A stretch of DNA of 64,000 bases from Hymenobacter norwichensis DSM 15439 (GTDB lineage: Bacteria > Bacteroidota > Bacteroidia > Cytophagales > Hymenobacteraceae), in the NCBI RefSeq assembly GCF_000420705.1, contig NZ_ATVL01000010.1, forward strand, positions 1 to 64,000. Reading direction: 5' to 3'. Position numbers and translations under genes: made by a program. The notes beneath the pieces are model-generated. The model did not search any database, was not told the DNA's origin, and was given only the letters and a program-made list of their open reading frames with translations. Below, piece after piece: positions 34,767 through 42,932 of the stretch (position 1 is its first letter; every line of letters begins with the position of its first letter).

Positions 34767-36343
34767 TGCCACACCTGCTGGAATACCTGCTGCAAGTGAA
34801 CGGGGCGCTGCTGCTGTTTGTGGCGGTGTACTATGCGCTGCTCCGTCGCCTCACCTTCCACACCCTAAACCGGTGGTATCTGCTGGGGGCCGTGGCTTTT
34901 TCGGTGCTCTACCCGCTGATAGACATGGCAGCGCTGTGGCCCCGGCCGGCGGTGCTAGACACGGAGCTGTTGATCTGGCAGTCGGTATGGCCGGGGGCGC
35001 CGGCCGCAGCTCCGGCTCCTGCCCCGGTAGACTACTACAGTTGGGTGCTGCGGCTATACTGGGTAGGCGTAGCGGTGCTGGCAGGGCGGCTACTAATGCA
35101 AGGCGTATCGTTGGGGCGGCTGCACCGGTTGGCAAGGCCGGTAGCTCAGGGAGTGCTGTTTCGGGAAGTGCCCGAAGCCGTAACGCCGTTTTCGTTTTGG
35201 CAAACCATCTACCTGAACCCGACCCAGCACCAGCCCACTGAGCTGGCCGCTATTCTATTGCATGAGCAGGTGCACATTCGGCAGTGGCACACGCTGGATG
35301 TACTGCTGGGGCAGGTGCTGCGCGTATTCTGCTGGCCGAATCCGGCGGCGTGGCTGCTGCTCCGGGCCGTGCAGGAAAACCTGGAGTTCATTGCCGACCA
35401 CGCCGTGCTAACAGAAAGTGCGCTTGGCAAGCAAGACTATCAATACAGTCTGGTGCGGCTTAGCACTCTGGCGCAGGGCCCGGCGCTGGTTCTTCCTTTC
35501 TCTTTTATCACCCTTAAATCCCGCATTACAATGATGAATTCTCCGCAGTCTTCGCGCCTCCAACTATCCCGGTATTTGCTTGCGTTACCGCTGGCGTTTG
35601 GATTGGCATTAAGCTTCTCGGCTTCCAAAGCTGGCTCAGTCTCGCTCATTGCAGCTGCCTCAGAAGTGCACATTACGGATATCGAAAAGCCTGCGCCAAT
35701 TAGTGCCCTGCCACCAGCAGCATTAGCATATATCGTGCAGCAGTATCCCGGATACCGCCTCATTGGGGTTGCAGAGGTGCGCGCTACAGATGATAGCAAC
35801 CCACGATATAGAGCTGAAATTGCGATTGGCCGTCGCCCGATGCAACTGCTTTTCACTGCTAAGGGGCAGGTGCTGCCCACTGCGGTTGCCGAACAGCTGT
35901 ACTTTCTCGATGGTAAGCCAATCAGCAAAGCCGAGATAGATAAGCTCGACCCTAAAACCGTCAGCCACATGATGGTGCTGAAAAAGGAGGAAGCTCTCCG
36001 CTCATTTGGCCCTGGTGCCACAGCTGGCGCTGTACTGATTGTTACCAAAGGAAAAGAGAATTCAGAGGAAGTGCTGGCCTTTATGAGGGAGCACAACATG
36101 ACTTTGACGCCCGCCAGCCCGGAAGTGAATAAAATAAACTCCGCCGTAGTAGACGGCAAAGGCTTATCGGAAGAAGACTTAGGAGGCCGCCTGCTCATCG
36201 TGAATGGTCAGGAGGCTCCGGTAGCGGCATCGAAGATTGCAGCGGGCCGCTTGAAAACTGTAGGCGTGCTGGATGCCAAAAAAGCCACGGCAAAGTATGG
36301 TGCCAAAGGCAAAAACGGAGCAGTGGTTATTACCACCAACTGA
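34766..36343 (+). CDS. M56 (BlaR1/MecR1-like) membrane metallopeptidase with plug-like C-terminal repeats
   Basis: Membrane protein of 525 residues. Three or four helices span residues 10-115; the zinc site HEQVH (His166, Glu167, His170) is followed by an ENLEFIADHAVL helix whose Glu/Asp probably completes zinc binding. A further helix near residue 270 leads to the outside portion. That portion is not a penicillin-binding domain: it has a PepSY-like stretch (about 315-375) and two copies of a TonB-receptor-plug-like motif, one near FLDGKPISKAEIDKLDPKTV with GAVLIVTKGKE, one at the very end with KYGAKGKNGAVVITTN. It is coupled to the BlaI-type gene. It probably acts as a signal-responsive protease; the signal is unknown and need not be beta-lactam. 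Confidence 0.85.
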   Translation: MPHLLEYLLQVNGALLLFVAVYYALLRRLTFHTLNRWYLLGAVAFSVLYPLIDMAALWPRPAVLDTELLIWQSVWPGAPAAAPAPAPVDYYSWVLRLYWVGVAVLAGRLLMQGVSLGRLHRLARPVAQGVLFREVPEAVTPFSFWQTIYLNPTQHQPTELAAILLHEQVHIRQWHTLDVLLGQVLRVFCWPNPAAWLLLRAVQENLEFIADHAVLTESALGKQDYQYSLVRLSTLAQGPALVLPFSFITLKSRITMMNSPQSSRLQLSRYLLALPLAFGLALSFSASKAGSVSLIAAASEVHITDIEKPAPISALPPAALAYIVQQYPGYRLIGVAEVRATDDSNPRYRAEIAIGRRPMQLLFTAKGQVLPTAVAEQLYFLDGKPISKAEIDKLDPKTVSHMMVLKKEEALRSFGPGATAGAVLIVTKGKENSEEVLAFMREHNMTLTPASPEVNKINSAVVDGKGLSEEDLGGRLLIVNGQEAPVAASKIAAGRLKTVGVLDAKKATAKYGAKGKNGAVVITTN

Positions 36344-36395
36344 GTGCCCTGCTACTGCTTGGCTTCAGCGTAGTACCCAGTTATCCCTATTGATA

Positions 36396-36432
36396 GCAAA
36401 TGCTTCCTGCTTGTTGTGCAGGAGGCATTTGC
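36396..36432 (+). terminator. Hairpin after the M56 gene
   Basis: A 15-bp stem (36396-36410 with 36418-36432) with one wobble (U-G in the plus-strand RNA), loop of 7 nt. The T tract is weak, so termination is likely but not certain. Confidence 0.6.
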
Positions 36433-36585
36433 TGCTTAGTACTCCTAGCCCAGGTGAAATTTGTTCTTGCGAACGAAGGAAAGCAAGAGACTCTAACTAA
36501 AGTAGACCAGCAAGTGAAACGAACGTAAAATCCGGTTGCTGCGTAAGCACCACTGTTCCACCCAGCGCCTAGCGGCTTGCCTCGC

Positions 36586-37023
36586 ATGACTTCTCCAGTG
36601 TACCCCGACTACTTGGATCTGAGCTACCGCCCCGATTTGGGTGTTATAACGGCCCGCTGGAAACGCCCAGTTATATCGTCGGAGCTGCGCGCGGGCTACG
36701 AAAGCATTTTGCGCTACGCCGCGTCCTGCACCGATTGCCGCTACTGGCTAATCGACTCGCGGCGACGGTTAGAAGTGGACGCGCGCGACGTGCACTGGTT
36801 GACTACCACTTTTTATCCAACCTTGCGCGAGCATCTGCACGGGCACGTTTTTCTGGCTTTTCTAGCTGCTCCCTACCAGCTCGGCTACATTCAGGATGAT
36901 ACATTACCCTCTTTGCCGCATACGCATGGCAATTACTGCTCTCTTAATCAATTCACCGATGAAGGCGACGCAGTACAATGGTTAGTAGCACAGGGTGCTA
37001 AGCCTATATCGCAGGTAGTATAA
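36586..37023 (+). CDS. STAS/SEC14-like hypothetical protein (SpoIIAA-like)
   Basis: Soluble protein of 145 residues with an alternating helix/strand pattern like SpoIIAA/STAS folds: GVITARWKRPV, YWLIDSRRRLEV, then DVHWLTTTFYP. The region looks like the Hymenobacter-type short proteins of this fold, but no binding residues can be named. The ATG at 36586 is used; the TTG at 36577 is an alternative. It is a single gene after the M56 terminator hairpin. Function unknown. Weak similarity in layout to the protein at 42387 (a similar ILxN/LIDS strand followed by a helix with W), which may be a distant paralogue. Confidence 0.5.
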   Translation: MTSPVYPDYLDLSYRPDLGVITARWKRPVISSELRAGYESILRYAASCTDCRYWLIDSRRRLEVDARDVHWLTTTFYPTLREHLHGHVFLAFLAAPYQLGYIQDDTLPSLPHTHGNYCSLNQFTDEGDAVQWLVAQGAKPISQVV

Positions 37024-37203
37024 TAAGCACCGTCGTTTTTATAATATCAATTTGTTATACCTATAGTTTGTGTAGTCATAATACTCGTATTAGACTATTT
37101 TAGACAAGTTGGTTCGTATATTGCTACTGTGTGGTTAGTAGCTTGTATTATACAAGTAAGCCACTGCGAAAGAGAAATCAATTCTTACATCAATTACTTG
37201 CTT

Positions 37204-37503
37204 ATGTACAAAAAAATTGTACTGTTGTTACTGGCGTTCCTCCTTTTTTTGAGTCCGGAAGCAGCACCAGCAGAAAACATTTCTGATGCTGCTATTGAAA
37301 CAATAAGTAGTAGCTACCCCAAGGTACCACGCCCCAATTATAAAAGGTACCGCGGCAACAGCCGTAGCAAGCACAAGCGCTTAGGCTTTTTCCGTCGGCG
37401 AGCTGCTCGGCGACGCGCTATGCGCAAACGCAAAAACGCTGTGCCGGTGCGCAAGGGCGTGATATCCGTGGATGAACCAAAAGGTACTATGCCACAACGC
37501 TAA
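37204..37503 (+). CDS. Small, strongly basic secreted protein
   Basis: A 99-residue protein with a clear signal peptide (MYKKIVLLLLAFLLFLSPEA) and a mature part dominated by Arg/Lys clusters (KHKRLGFFRRRAARRRAMRK). No domain recognised. The ATG at 37204 fits the signal peptide; the upstream in-frame codon at 37129 does not. It is followed by a strong terminator. It might bind nucleic acid, phosphate or anionic polysaccharide after export, or be a peptide with membrane activity; this is inference. Confidence 0.55.
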   Translation: MYKKIVLLLLAFLLFLSPEAAPAENISDAAIETISSSYPKVPRPNYKRYRGNSRSKHKRLGFFRRRAARRRAMRKRKNAVPVRKGVISVDEPKGTMPQR

Positions 37504-37523
37504 CCTAAGTCTCGCTGCATAAG

Positions 37524-37566
37524 ACAACAGCCGCATTAGCCATTGGGCTGATGCGGCTGTTGTTAT
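37524..37566 (+). terminator. Terminator of the basic secreted protein gene
   Basis: A 17-bp stem (37525-37541 with 37546-37562) with one U-G wobble on the plus strand, 4-nt loop, then TTATTATA. It lies 22 nt after the stop. Confidence 0.8.
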
Positions 37567-37845
37567 TATAAGGTGTCTGGATCTATAGAGAAAGTGAAAT
37601 ATTGGCCACTAACATATAAGGTGCTTGGCAGTCATGTCAATGAATGGTTTTTCTGAGTATGGGTTTATTTATAATAGTATGATTCTCGAAATGAGATTTT
37701 ATTCTCTTTATTAGAATTAAATCCAATTTATGAGGTTTTGTAATAGTCTGATTATTAGTGTAATAAATATATTTATATAACATAAGTAATAGTATTGGAT
37801 TTATTCTTTAGCTTACGTCATCATTCAACTGCTATTACTTTTTTC

Positions 37846-38613
37846 ATGAAAAAGGTCTACGTCTGCCAGCTAGTGATTTTGCGCCTGTCGCTAGTACTAA
37901 GCCTTATTTCAGCTTGCGCTGTTGCACAAGCTGCATCTACTTCCGCACAAATATCTGCCTCAACCACTGCGTTCTTGAAACGCTACGTGAACAAGGCCGG
38001 TGAAGTAAACTACCGCGCTATTCAGCATGAGCCGCAGCAGCTAGACGATTTACTCTACGACATTGCCGCCTATGATACGAAAGCCCCAGCCTCACAAGCT
38101 GACTTGTATTCCTTCTATTTGAATGCGTATAACGTATTGGTAATTGGGCAAATAGTAGAGAACTACCCGTCAGCTTCCGTGCAGCATATGCCTGGCTTCT
38201 TCGATAAAAAGCTAATGTTAGTTGCTGGCGAGAAAATGACCCTCGACCAACTCGAACACAACAAACTACGCAAGCTCTACGACGACCCACGTCTGCACTT
38301 TGTGCTAGTATGTGGTACCAGCAGCTGCCCGCGTTTGAGCCGCGAAGCCTACACTGGTAGAGACCTATTCGTGCAGCTCAACGCCCAAACTCAGCGAGTG
38401 TTGCAAGACCCAACTTTCGTGCAAGTAGACGCCGTAGCTAAAACTGTGAAACTGCCAGAAATATTTAAATGGTATGAGGCCGAGTTCGGCGGAAGTGGCA
38501 AAACCGGCCTGGCTTATATCAACCAATTTCGGGCTGATAAGAGCGTGCCTGCTTCTTTCTCTACTGATTACTATGCTTACGATTGGCGCTTAAACGACCA
38601 GAAAAGCAAGTAA
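37846..38613 (+). CDS. DUF547 domain-containing secreted protein
   Basis: Exported protein of 255 residues with a signal peptide (about 1-30, ending AVAQAAS). The DUF547 region includes LYSFYLNAYNVLVIGQIVENY, MTLDQLEHNKLRKLYDDPRLHFVLVCGTSSCPRLS (with the conserved CGTSSCP), and ends near the C-terminus with ACAWRLN-like YYAYDWRLNDQKSK. Function of DUF547 is unknown. The ATG at 37846 follows the AT-rich spacer and fits the signal peptide. A terminator follows at 38660. Confidence 0.85.
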   Translation: MKKVYVCQLVILRLSLVLSLISACAVAQAASTSAQISASTTAFLKRYVNKAGEVNYRAIQHEPQQLDDLLYDIAAYDTKAPASQADLYSFYLNAYNVLVIGQIVENYPSASVQHMPGFFDKKLMLVAGEKMTLDQLEHNKLRKLYDDPRLHFVLVCGTSSCPRLSREAYTGRDLFVQLNAQTQRVLQDPTFVQVDAVAKTVKLPEIFKWYEAEFGGSGKTGLAYINQFRADKSVPASFSTDYYAYDWRLNDQKSK

Positions 38614-38659
38614 ACAACACTTGTTGTTATTTGCAGAATACCAAATAGTTATCTATCCG

Positions 38660-38700
38660 GCAGGCGGGTTTCATGTACTAACATGAGGCCCGCCTGCTCT
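38660..38700 (+). terminator. Terminator of DUF547 gene
   Basis: A 17-bp stem (about 38660-38676 with 38681-38697) with two U-G wobbles on the plus strand, then CTGCTTTTGC. It is GC-rich; the T run is short. Confidence 0.7.
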
Positions 38701-38827
38701 GCTTTTGCTAGTTGCCGTACACCACACCAGAGAATACCCCGAAACCACATACCTCGGCAGATTACTCGCATAAACCTATCTTGACCGTACGGTTGCTATA
38801 AAAAGGCTTCATTACCACTGCTACTCC

Positions 38828-40234
38828 ATGCTCACTTCCCGGCTTGAACACGATTTCTTAGGCGAACGGACCATTCCGGCCGACGCCTACTATGGTATCC
38901 AGACGCTACGCGCCCTCGAAAATTTCAACATCACGGGTATCCCTCTGAAGTCGGAGCCGCTGTTTGTGCAGGCGCTGGGTTACGTGAAGAAGGCTGCCGC
39001 GCTGGCCAACCGGGACATGGGCGTGCTCGACCCCACCATTGCCGATTACATTGCCCGCGCTAGTGACCGGGTAATTGCTGGCGAAATGGACAATCAGTTC
39101 CAAACCGACATGATTCAGGGCGGCGCGGGTACCTCCGTGAATATGAATGCCAACGAGGTAATTGCCAACGTGGCCCTGGAGCTAATGGATAAGCCTAAGG
39201 GCGCTTATGAGTTCTGCCACCCCAACAACCACGTCAACTGCTCCCAATCCACCAACGATGCCTACCCTACAGCCTTCCGCATTGCGCTCAACAACAAGCT
39301 GGTAGGTTATAGCCAGGCCCTGGGTGAGCTGGCTGACGCTTTTGCGCAGAAGGGCGAGGAGTTTCAGAACGTACTAAAAATGGGCCGTACGCAGCTCCAA
39401 GACGCTGTGCCCATGAGCATGGGCGACGAGTTCAAAGCATTTGCCACCAACCTACGCGAAGAGTTGCTCCGCATTCAGGACAGCCGCACCCTCATCAGTG
39501 AAATCAACATGGGCGCCACGGCTATCGGTACGCGGGTAAACGCCCCAACCGGCTACGCCGAAAATGTGACCGAACATCTGCGTACCATTACCGGGCTAGA
39601 CTTGGTGCTGGCCGGCGACCTGATAGAAGCCACCTACGATACCGGTGCTTACGTGCAGCTCTCGGGGGTGCTAAAGCGGACTGCCGTTAAGCTGTCTAAA
39701 ATCTGCAACGATTTGCGGCTGCTGTCGTCGGGGCCACGGGCGGGGCTGTTTGAAATCAACTTGCCGCCACTTCAGCCGGGCTCTAGCATTATGCCCGGCA
39801 AAGTAAACCCGGTGGTGCCCGAGGTGGTCAATCAAACGGCGTTCTACGTTATTGGGGCCGACCTAACCGTAACGATGGCGGCCGAGGCCGGGCAGTTGCA
39901 GCTAAACGTAATGGAGCCAGTCATTTCGTTTGCCTTGTTCACGAGCATCTCGTACCTGACCCGCGCCTGCCACACCCTGCGCGAAAAGTGCGTGGTGGGC
40001 ATTACGGCCAATGCAGCACATGCCGAGAAACTGGTGCGCAACAGCATTGGCATTGTCACGCAGCTGAACCCCGTGCTCGGCTACGAAACCGCCGCCGAAA
40101 TAGCCAAAGAAGCGCTGCGTACTGGCAAAAACGTATACGATATAGCCGTAACCGAGCGCCAACTGCTGACCCAGCAGAAATGGGACGAAATCTTTACATT
40201 CGAAAATCTGATTCGTCCGCATTATATTCAATAG
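38828..40234 (+). CDS. aspA: Aspartate ammonia-lyase
   Basis: Converts L-aspartate to fumarate and ammonia. Length 468, as expected. The class II fumarase/aspartase signature GSSIMPGKVNP is at 318-328; its serine is the catalytic base. TQLQDAVPMSMG, STNDAYPTAFRIA and GGAGTSVNMNANEV are also seen. TQLQDAVPM favours aspartase over fumarase, but the two cannot be fully separated by motif. It stands alone, with a promoter-like TTGACC...TATAAAA just upstream of the ATG and a lone response regulator downstream (120 bp). Confidence 0.94.
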   Translation: MLTSRLEHDFLGERTIPADAYYGIQTLRALENFNITGIPLKSEPLFVQALGYVKKAAALANRDMGVLDPTIADYIARASDRVIAGEMDNQFQTDMIQGGAGTSVNMNANEVIANVALELMDKPKGAYEFCHPNNHVNCSQSTNDAYPTAFRIALNNKLVGYSQALGELADAFAQKGEEFQNVLKMGRTQLQDAVPMSMGDEFKAFATNLREELLRIQDSRTLISEINMGATAIGTRVNAPTGYAENVTEHLRTITGLDLVLAGDLIEATYDTGAYVQLSGVLKRTAVKLSKICNDLRLLSSGPRAGLFEINLPPLQPGSSIMPGKVNPVVPEVVNQTAFYVIGADLTVTMAAEAGQLQLNVMEPVISFALFTSISYLTRACHTLREKCVVGITANAAHAEKLVRNSIGIVTQLNPVLGYETAAEIAKEALRTGKNVYDIAVTERQLLTQQKWDEIFTFENLIRPHYIQ

Positions 40235-40353
40235 CGCAGCGCTTACCAGTTAGGCACGTGCTGCTCCACAGTGAATAAATAACTAGCAGGTACTGCAAAG
40301 CCAGGCGAGTGCCTACAATCAATGTTTTTTACCTGTTGCTAGCCTAAATTCCT

Positions 40354-40749
40354 ATGCAGATTGTATTGGTAGACGATGAGCACGTCAGCATCTTTATCAC
40401 AAGAAAGATGTTAGAGCGCGAAGGCTTAGCTGATGAGATACACACGTTCGAGCTGCCTGAAGAAGCCCTACGCTACGTGCAAAGCAAATTGCCGGGCCAC
40501 GCTCCCAACGTAATTCTGCTGGACTTGAATATGCCGGGGCTCGATGGGTGGGCTTTTCTGGAAGCATTGCAGCCTTATGAGGCGCAGTTGCTCGGGCAGT
40601 GTTTTATCTACATCCTGACTTCTTCACTTGACCCCACCGATACAGTACGGGCCAATGAATTTCCGCTGGTTTCGGGCCTGATTCATAAGCCGCTGGATAG
40701 AATCCAGATCCGCACCATCTTCGACCAAGTGGTAACCAGGCAGAGCTAA
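40354..40749 (+). CDS. Single-domain response regulator
   Basis: Receiver-only protein of 131 residues. Acidic pocket ILVDDEH-type start (IVLVDDEHVS), phosphoacceptor Asp57 in LLDLNMPGLDGW, Thr/Ser near YILTSSLD, and Lys112 in IHKPL. There is no output domain, so it probably passes phosphate on or acts by protein binding. The histidine kinase is not nearby. It converges on the TPM gene across a long perfect hairpin. Confidence 0.92.
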   Translation: MQIVLVDDEHVSIFITRKMLEREGLADEIHTFELPEEALRYVQSKLPGHAPNVILLDLNMPGLDGWAFLEALQPYEAQLLGQCFIYILTSSLDPTDTVRANEFPLVSGLIHKPLDRIQIRTIFDQVVTRQS

Positions 40750-40777
40750 AACATAGTGAGTCGTACCACCAATTGAC

Positions 40778-40840
40778 CTACAGCCAAACAAAAGCCGCTG
40801 CTTCTTCTGAAGCAGCGGCTTTTGTTTGGCTGTAGGCGAG
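40778..40840. terminator. Bidirectional terminator, perfect 27-bp stem
   Basis: A perfect 27-bp inverted repeat (40778-40804 with 40809-40835) with a 4-nt loop, bordered by A-rich and T-rich bases on both sides. It lies between converging genes (response regulator and TPM protein) and serves both. Confidence 0.9.
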
Positions 40841-40848
40841 GCCTAGTT

Positions 40849-42192
40849 TTACCACGAGCCGCTATTGTCGTCGTCGCTGTCGAAGCCACCCCCACCGGTG
40901 TCGTCGGATGATAAGTCGTCGTAGGAAGACGAGTCGCCGGAAGAGAAATAGTCGGGCTCGGAGTCGCCGGTAGCTGCGTCGGAAAAATAGTCGGGAGCTG
41001 TATCCTCAGTATTGTTTAGAGCCGGGAATTCTGAAGAACCACCAGCTGCTCCGGCTCCGCCCGCAAGGCCGGCCGCACCACCCGCTAAACCGGCTGCGCC
41101 AGGGTCGAGGGAAGAAGGCTGGCTGCCGAACCCAGCTGCATTGTGGTTGCTGCCGTAGTTGTTTTCATCGTGGCCGCCTGATGCCATGCGGTTGCCTAAG
41201 TAAGCGCCGGCGGCGGCAGCAGCGCCCGTTGCCAGAATACCGCCCATGCCGCTCCCAATGCCTCCACCGCTGGTGTTGTTGCCCATGTTGCCGCCCATGC
41301 GGTTGTTGCCATAAAAATCAGGAGCTGACTGTTGCGGACCGCCACGATTGATGGGGCCGTTAGGGCTGGCGGGGCGGTTACCCAGAAAGTCGGGGGTGGT
41401 GTTGCCGGGCGTGGTGCCCGTGTTGGTAGAACGCCGCCGAAATACTCGTACCAATAGCCAGATAACGCCCCCAATTAGCAGAGCCCCAATTGCCAACGTG
41501 CCCAAGCCCAGGCCCGACGACTCGGGTGCTGGCACTGACGATTGGGGTTTAAACGGCTCTGTTTCGGGGTCGTAGGATTGGGCCGGAGGGGTGTTGCCTA
41601 GCTCAGGATTTGCGGCTGTGGCCGGCGCAGCATCTGCCGACGCAGTAGCATCCGAGGTTGCGGTTGCTTGGTTTTTGCGAGGGTCGGAACTAGGGTTGGC
41701 AGCCAGCATTAGGGTGTTGAGGCCCTTGCGCAAGCCCCCAAAATAGTTGCCTTTCTTGAAGCTAGGCGTCATCTGCTGGTTGATAACGCGAGCCGTTAGT
41801 TCGGGTGTAATGACGCTCTGCAAACCCGAGCCCGCCTGAATCGTAACCTTACGCTCTTGGCCGGAGAGCAGCAGCACAATACCGTTGTTTTTGTCGCGCT
41901 GCCCAATGCCCCAGGCTTCACCCAGTGCCCGGCCGTAGTCGGCTACAGATCGGCCTCCCAAGCTAGGTACTGTTACCACTACTATCTGGGTGCCGGTTTC
42001 GTCGGCGTAGCTGCGCAGGCCGCTTTCCAAGGTTTTGGCGTTGGCTTCAGTGAGCAACTGGGCCTCATCGGTGACAAAGCGGAACGGCGACGGCCGCGTG
42101 GGCAGCCCGTCGGTTGACTGCGCAAAACCAGCGCCCGGCCAGCTCAGGGAGCTAACAAGGAGCAGAAAGAAGGACAGAAAGAAACGATGCAT
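40849..42192 (-). CDS. TPM domain-containing protein with Gly/Asp/Ser-rich tail
   Basis: Exported membrane protein of 447 residues. A signal peptide ends at GAGFAQ; the TPM domain (about 35-170, PFRFVTDEAQLLTEANAKTL, RDKNNGIVLLLSGQERKVTIQAGSGLQ) is followed by a linker, one transmembrane helix (LGTLAIGALLIGGVIWLLVRVF) and a cytoplasmic-type low-complexity tail rich in Gly, Asn, Ser and Asp. TPM proteins include YgcG and the plant photosystem II repair protein; their biochemical role in bacteria is not settled. The start at 42192 is chosen for the signal peptide; a TTG at 42201 is less likely. The tail ends in SSDDTGGGGFDSDDDNSGSW, a pattern also seen in other Bacteroidota TPM proteins. Confidence 0.8.
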   Translation of the reverse strand: MHRFFLSFFLLLVSSLSWPGAGFAQSTDGLPTRPSPFRFVTDEAQLLTEANAKTLESGLRSYADETGTQIVVVTVPSLGGRSVADYGRALGEAWGIGQRDKNNGIVLLLSGQERKVTIQAGSGLQSVITPELTARVINQQMTPSFKKGNYFGGLRKGLNTLMLAANPSSDPRKNQATATSDATASADAAPATAANPELGNTPPAQSYDPETEPFKPQSSVPAPESSGLGLGTLAIGALLIGGVIWLLVRVFRRRSTNTGTTPGNTTPDFLGNRPASPNGPINRGGPQQSAPDFYGNNRMGGNMGNNTSGGGIGSGMGGILATGAAAAAGAYLGNRMASGGHDENNYGSNHNAAGFGSQPSSLDPGAAGLAGGAAGLAGGAGAAGGSSEFPALNNTEDTAPDYFSDAATGDSEPDYFSSGDSSSYDDLSSDDTGGGGFDSDDDNSGSW

Positions 42193-42372
42193 GGCACACA
42201 AAAAGAGGTGAGAGAATACCTGAAGAGCAGGCCTGAATGCCTTCTACGGCATGTGGCGCTTTAGTAGCTATCCAGAATAGAGCAGGGTACCTGTAGCGTA
42301 GCTTCAGCGCCGTTCAACGCTTACGCCCTAAGCGGGCTGATTGAGTTGCTATGGCCTGAAGCTCCCGCATAG

Positions 42373-42380
42373 TATCTTTG
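42373..42380 (+). promoter_or_regulatory. TAnnTTTG -7 promoter element
   Basis: TATCTTTG is an exact match to the Bacteroidota -7 consensus TAnnTTTG. Only 6 nt separate it from the ATG at 42387, so the transcript would begin at or next to the start codon (leaderless). A TTG at 42346-42348 could be the -33 element, but the spacer is a little long (24 nt). Confidence 0.55.
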
Positions 42381-42386
42381 CCGGCT

Positions 42387-42818
42387 ATGAAACCCGTGGC
42401 GCAGTCCAAAATTTATTTCAGCAACCGAGCCGGCAAGCTATTAGAAAATCCGGCTGGGTATTTAGAAGCCCTCTGGAGCGCCACGGCCCGGCAGGAAGGT
42501 GATGCGCAGGCGCTGTTTATGCACATGCTGCACGCACTACGGCGCTACAATTGGAGCCGCATTCTTATCAACCAAGTGGGCATGCTGCCGTTCTCGCCAT
42601 CCGAGCAACAATGGGTAGCGCAAGAGTGGCTGCCGCTGGCCGTGCAAGCCGGTTACCGCCACGGCGCCATCGTCGTTTCGCCCAACGTGATGGTGCGCCT
42701 AGCCACTGCTTATGTTACTACGCACGTGCAAGGCCTACCGCTACTATACCGCTCCTTCGAAACTAAAGAGGAAGCAACAGAGTGGCTGTTGCGGCAACCC
42801 ATGTCGCCGCAGAAGTAG
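42387..42818 (+). CDS. STAS/SpoIIAA-like hypothetical protein
   Basis: Soluble protein of 143 residues, no recognised motif of known function. The pattern of short strands and amphipathic helices (RRYNWSRILINQVGMLPF, GAIVVSPNVMVRLATAYV) is like SpoIIAA/STAS folds, similar to the protein at 36586. The ATG at 42387 is used because it is preceded directly by the TAnnTTTG element; the TTG at 42378 lies inside it. Converges on hsp20. Function unknown. Confidence 0.5.
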   Translation: MKPVAQSKIYFSNRAGKLLENPAGYLEALWSATARQEGDAQALFMHMLHALRRYNWSRILINQVGMLPFSPSEQQWVAQEWLPLAVQAGYRHGAIVVSPNVMVRLATAYVTTHVQGLPLLYRSFETKEEATEWLLRQPMSPQK

Positions 42819-42858
42819 GCTAGACTGCTGGTCAGCTCCAACTGTAATTGCATACCCA

Positions 42859-42902
42859 AGAAGAGGCCCTTTTGCCAGCAGCAAAAGGGCCTCTTCTGTT
42901 AT
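42859..42902. terminator. Bidirectional terminator between the STAS-like gene and hsp20
   Basis: A perfect 17-bp stem (42859-42875 with 42881-42897) and a 5-nt loop, with TTTT downstream on the plus strand. Both flanking genes converge on it. Confidence 0.85.
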
Positions 42903-42932
42903 TTTCAACATCTTGGCGGGCACAAACCAGTT

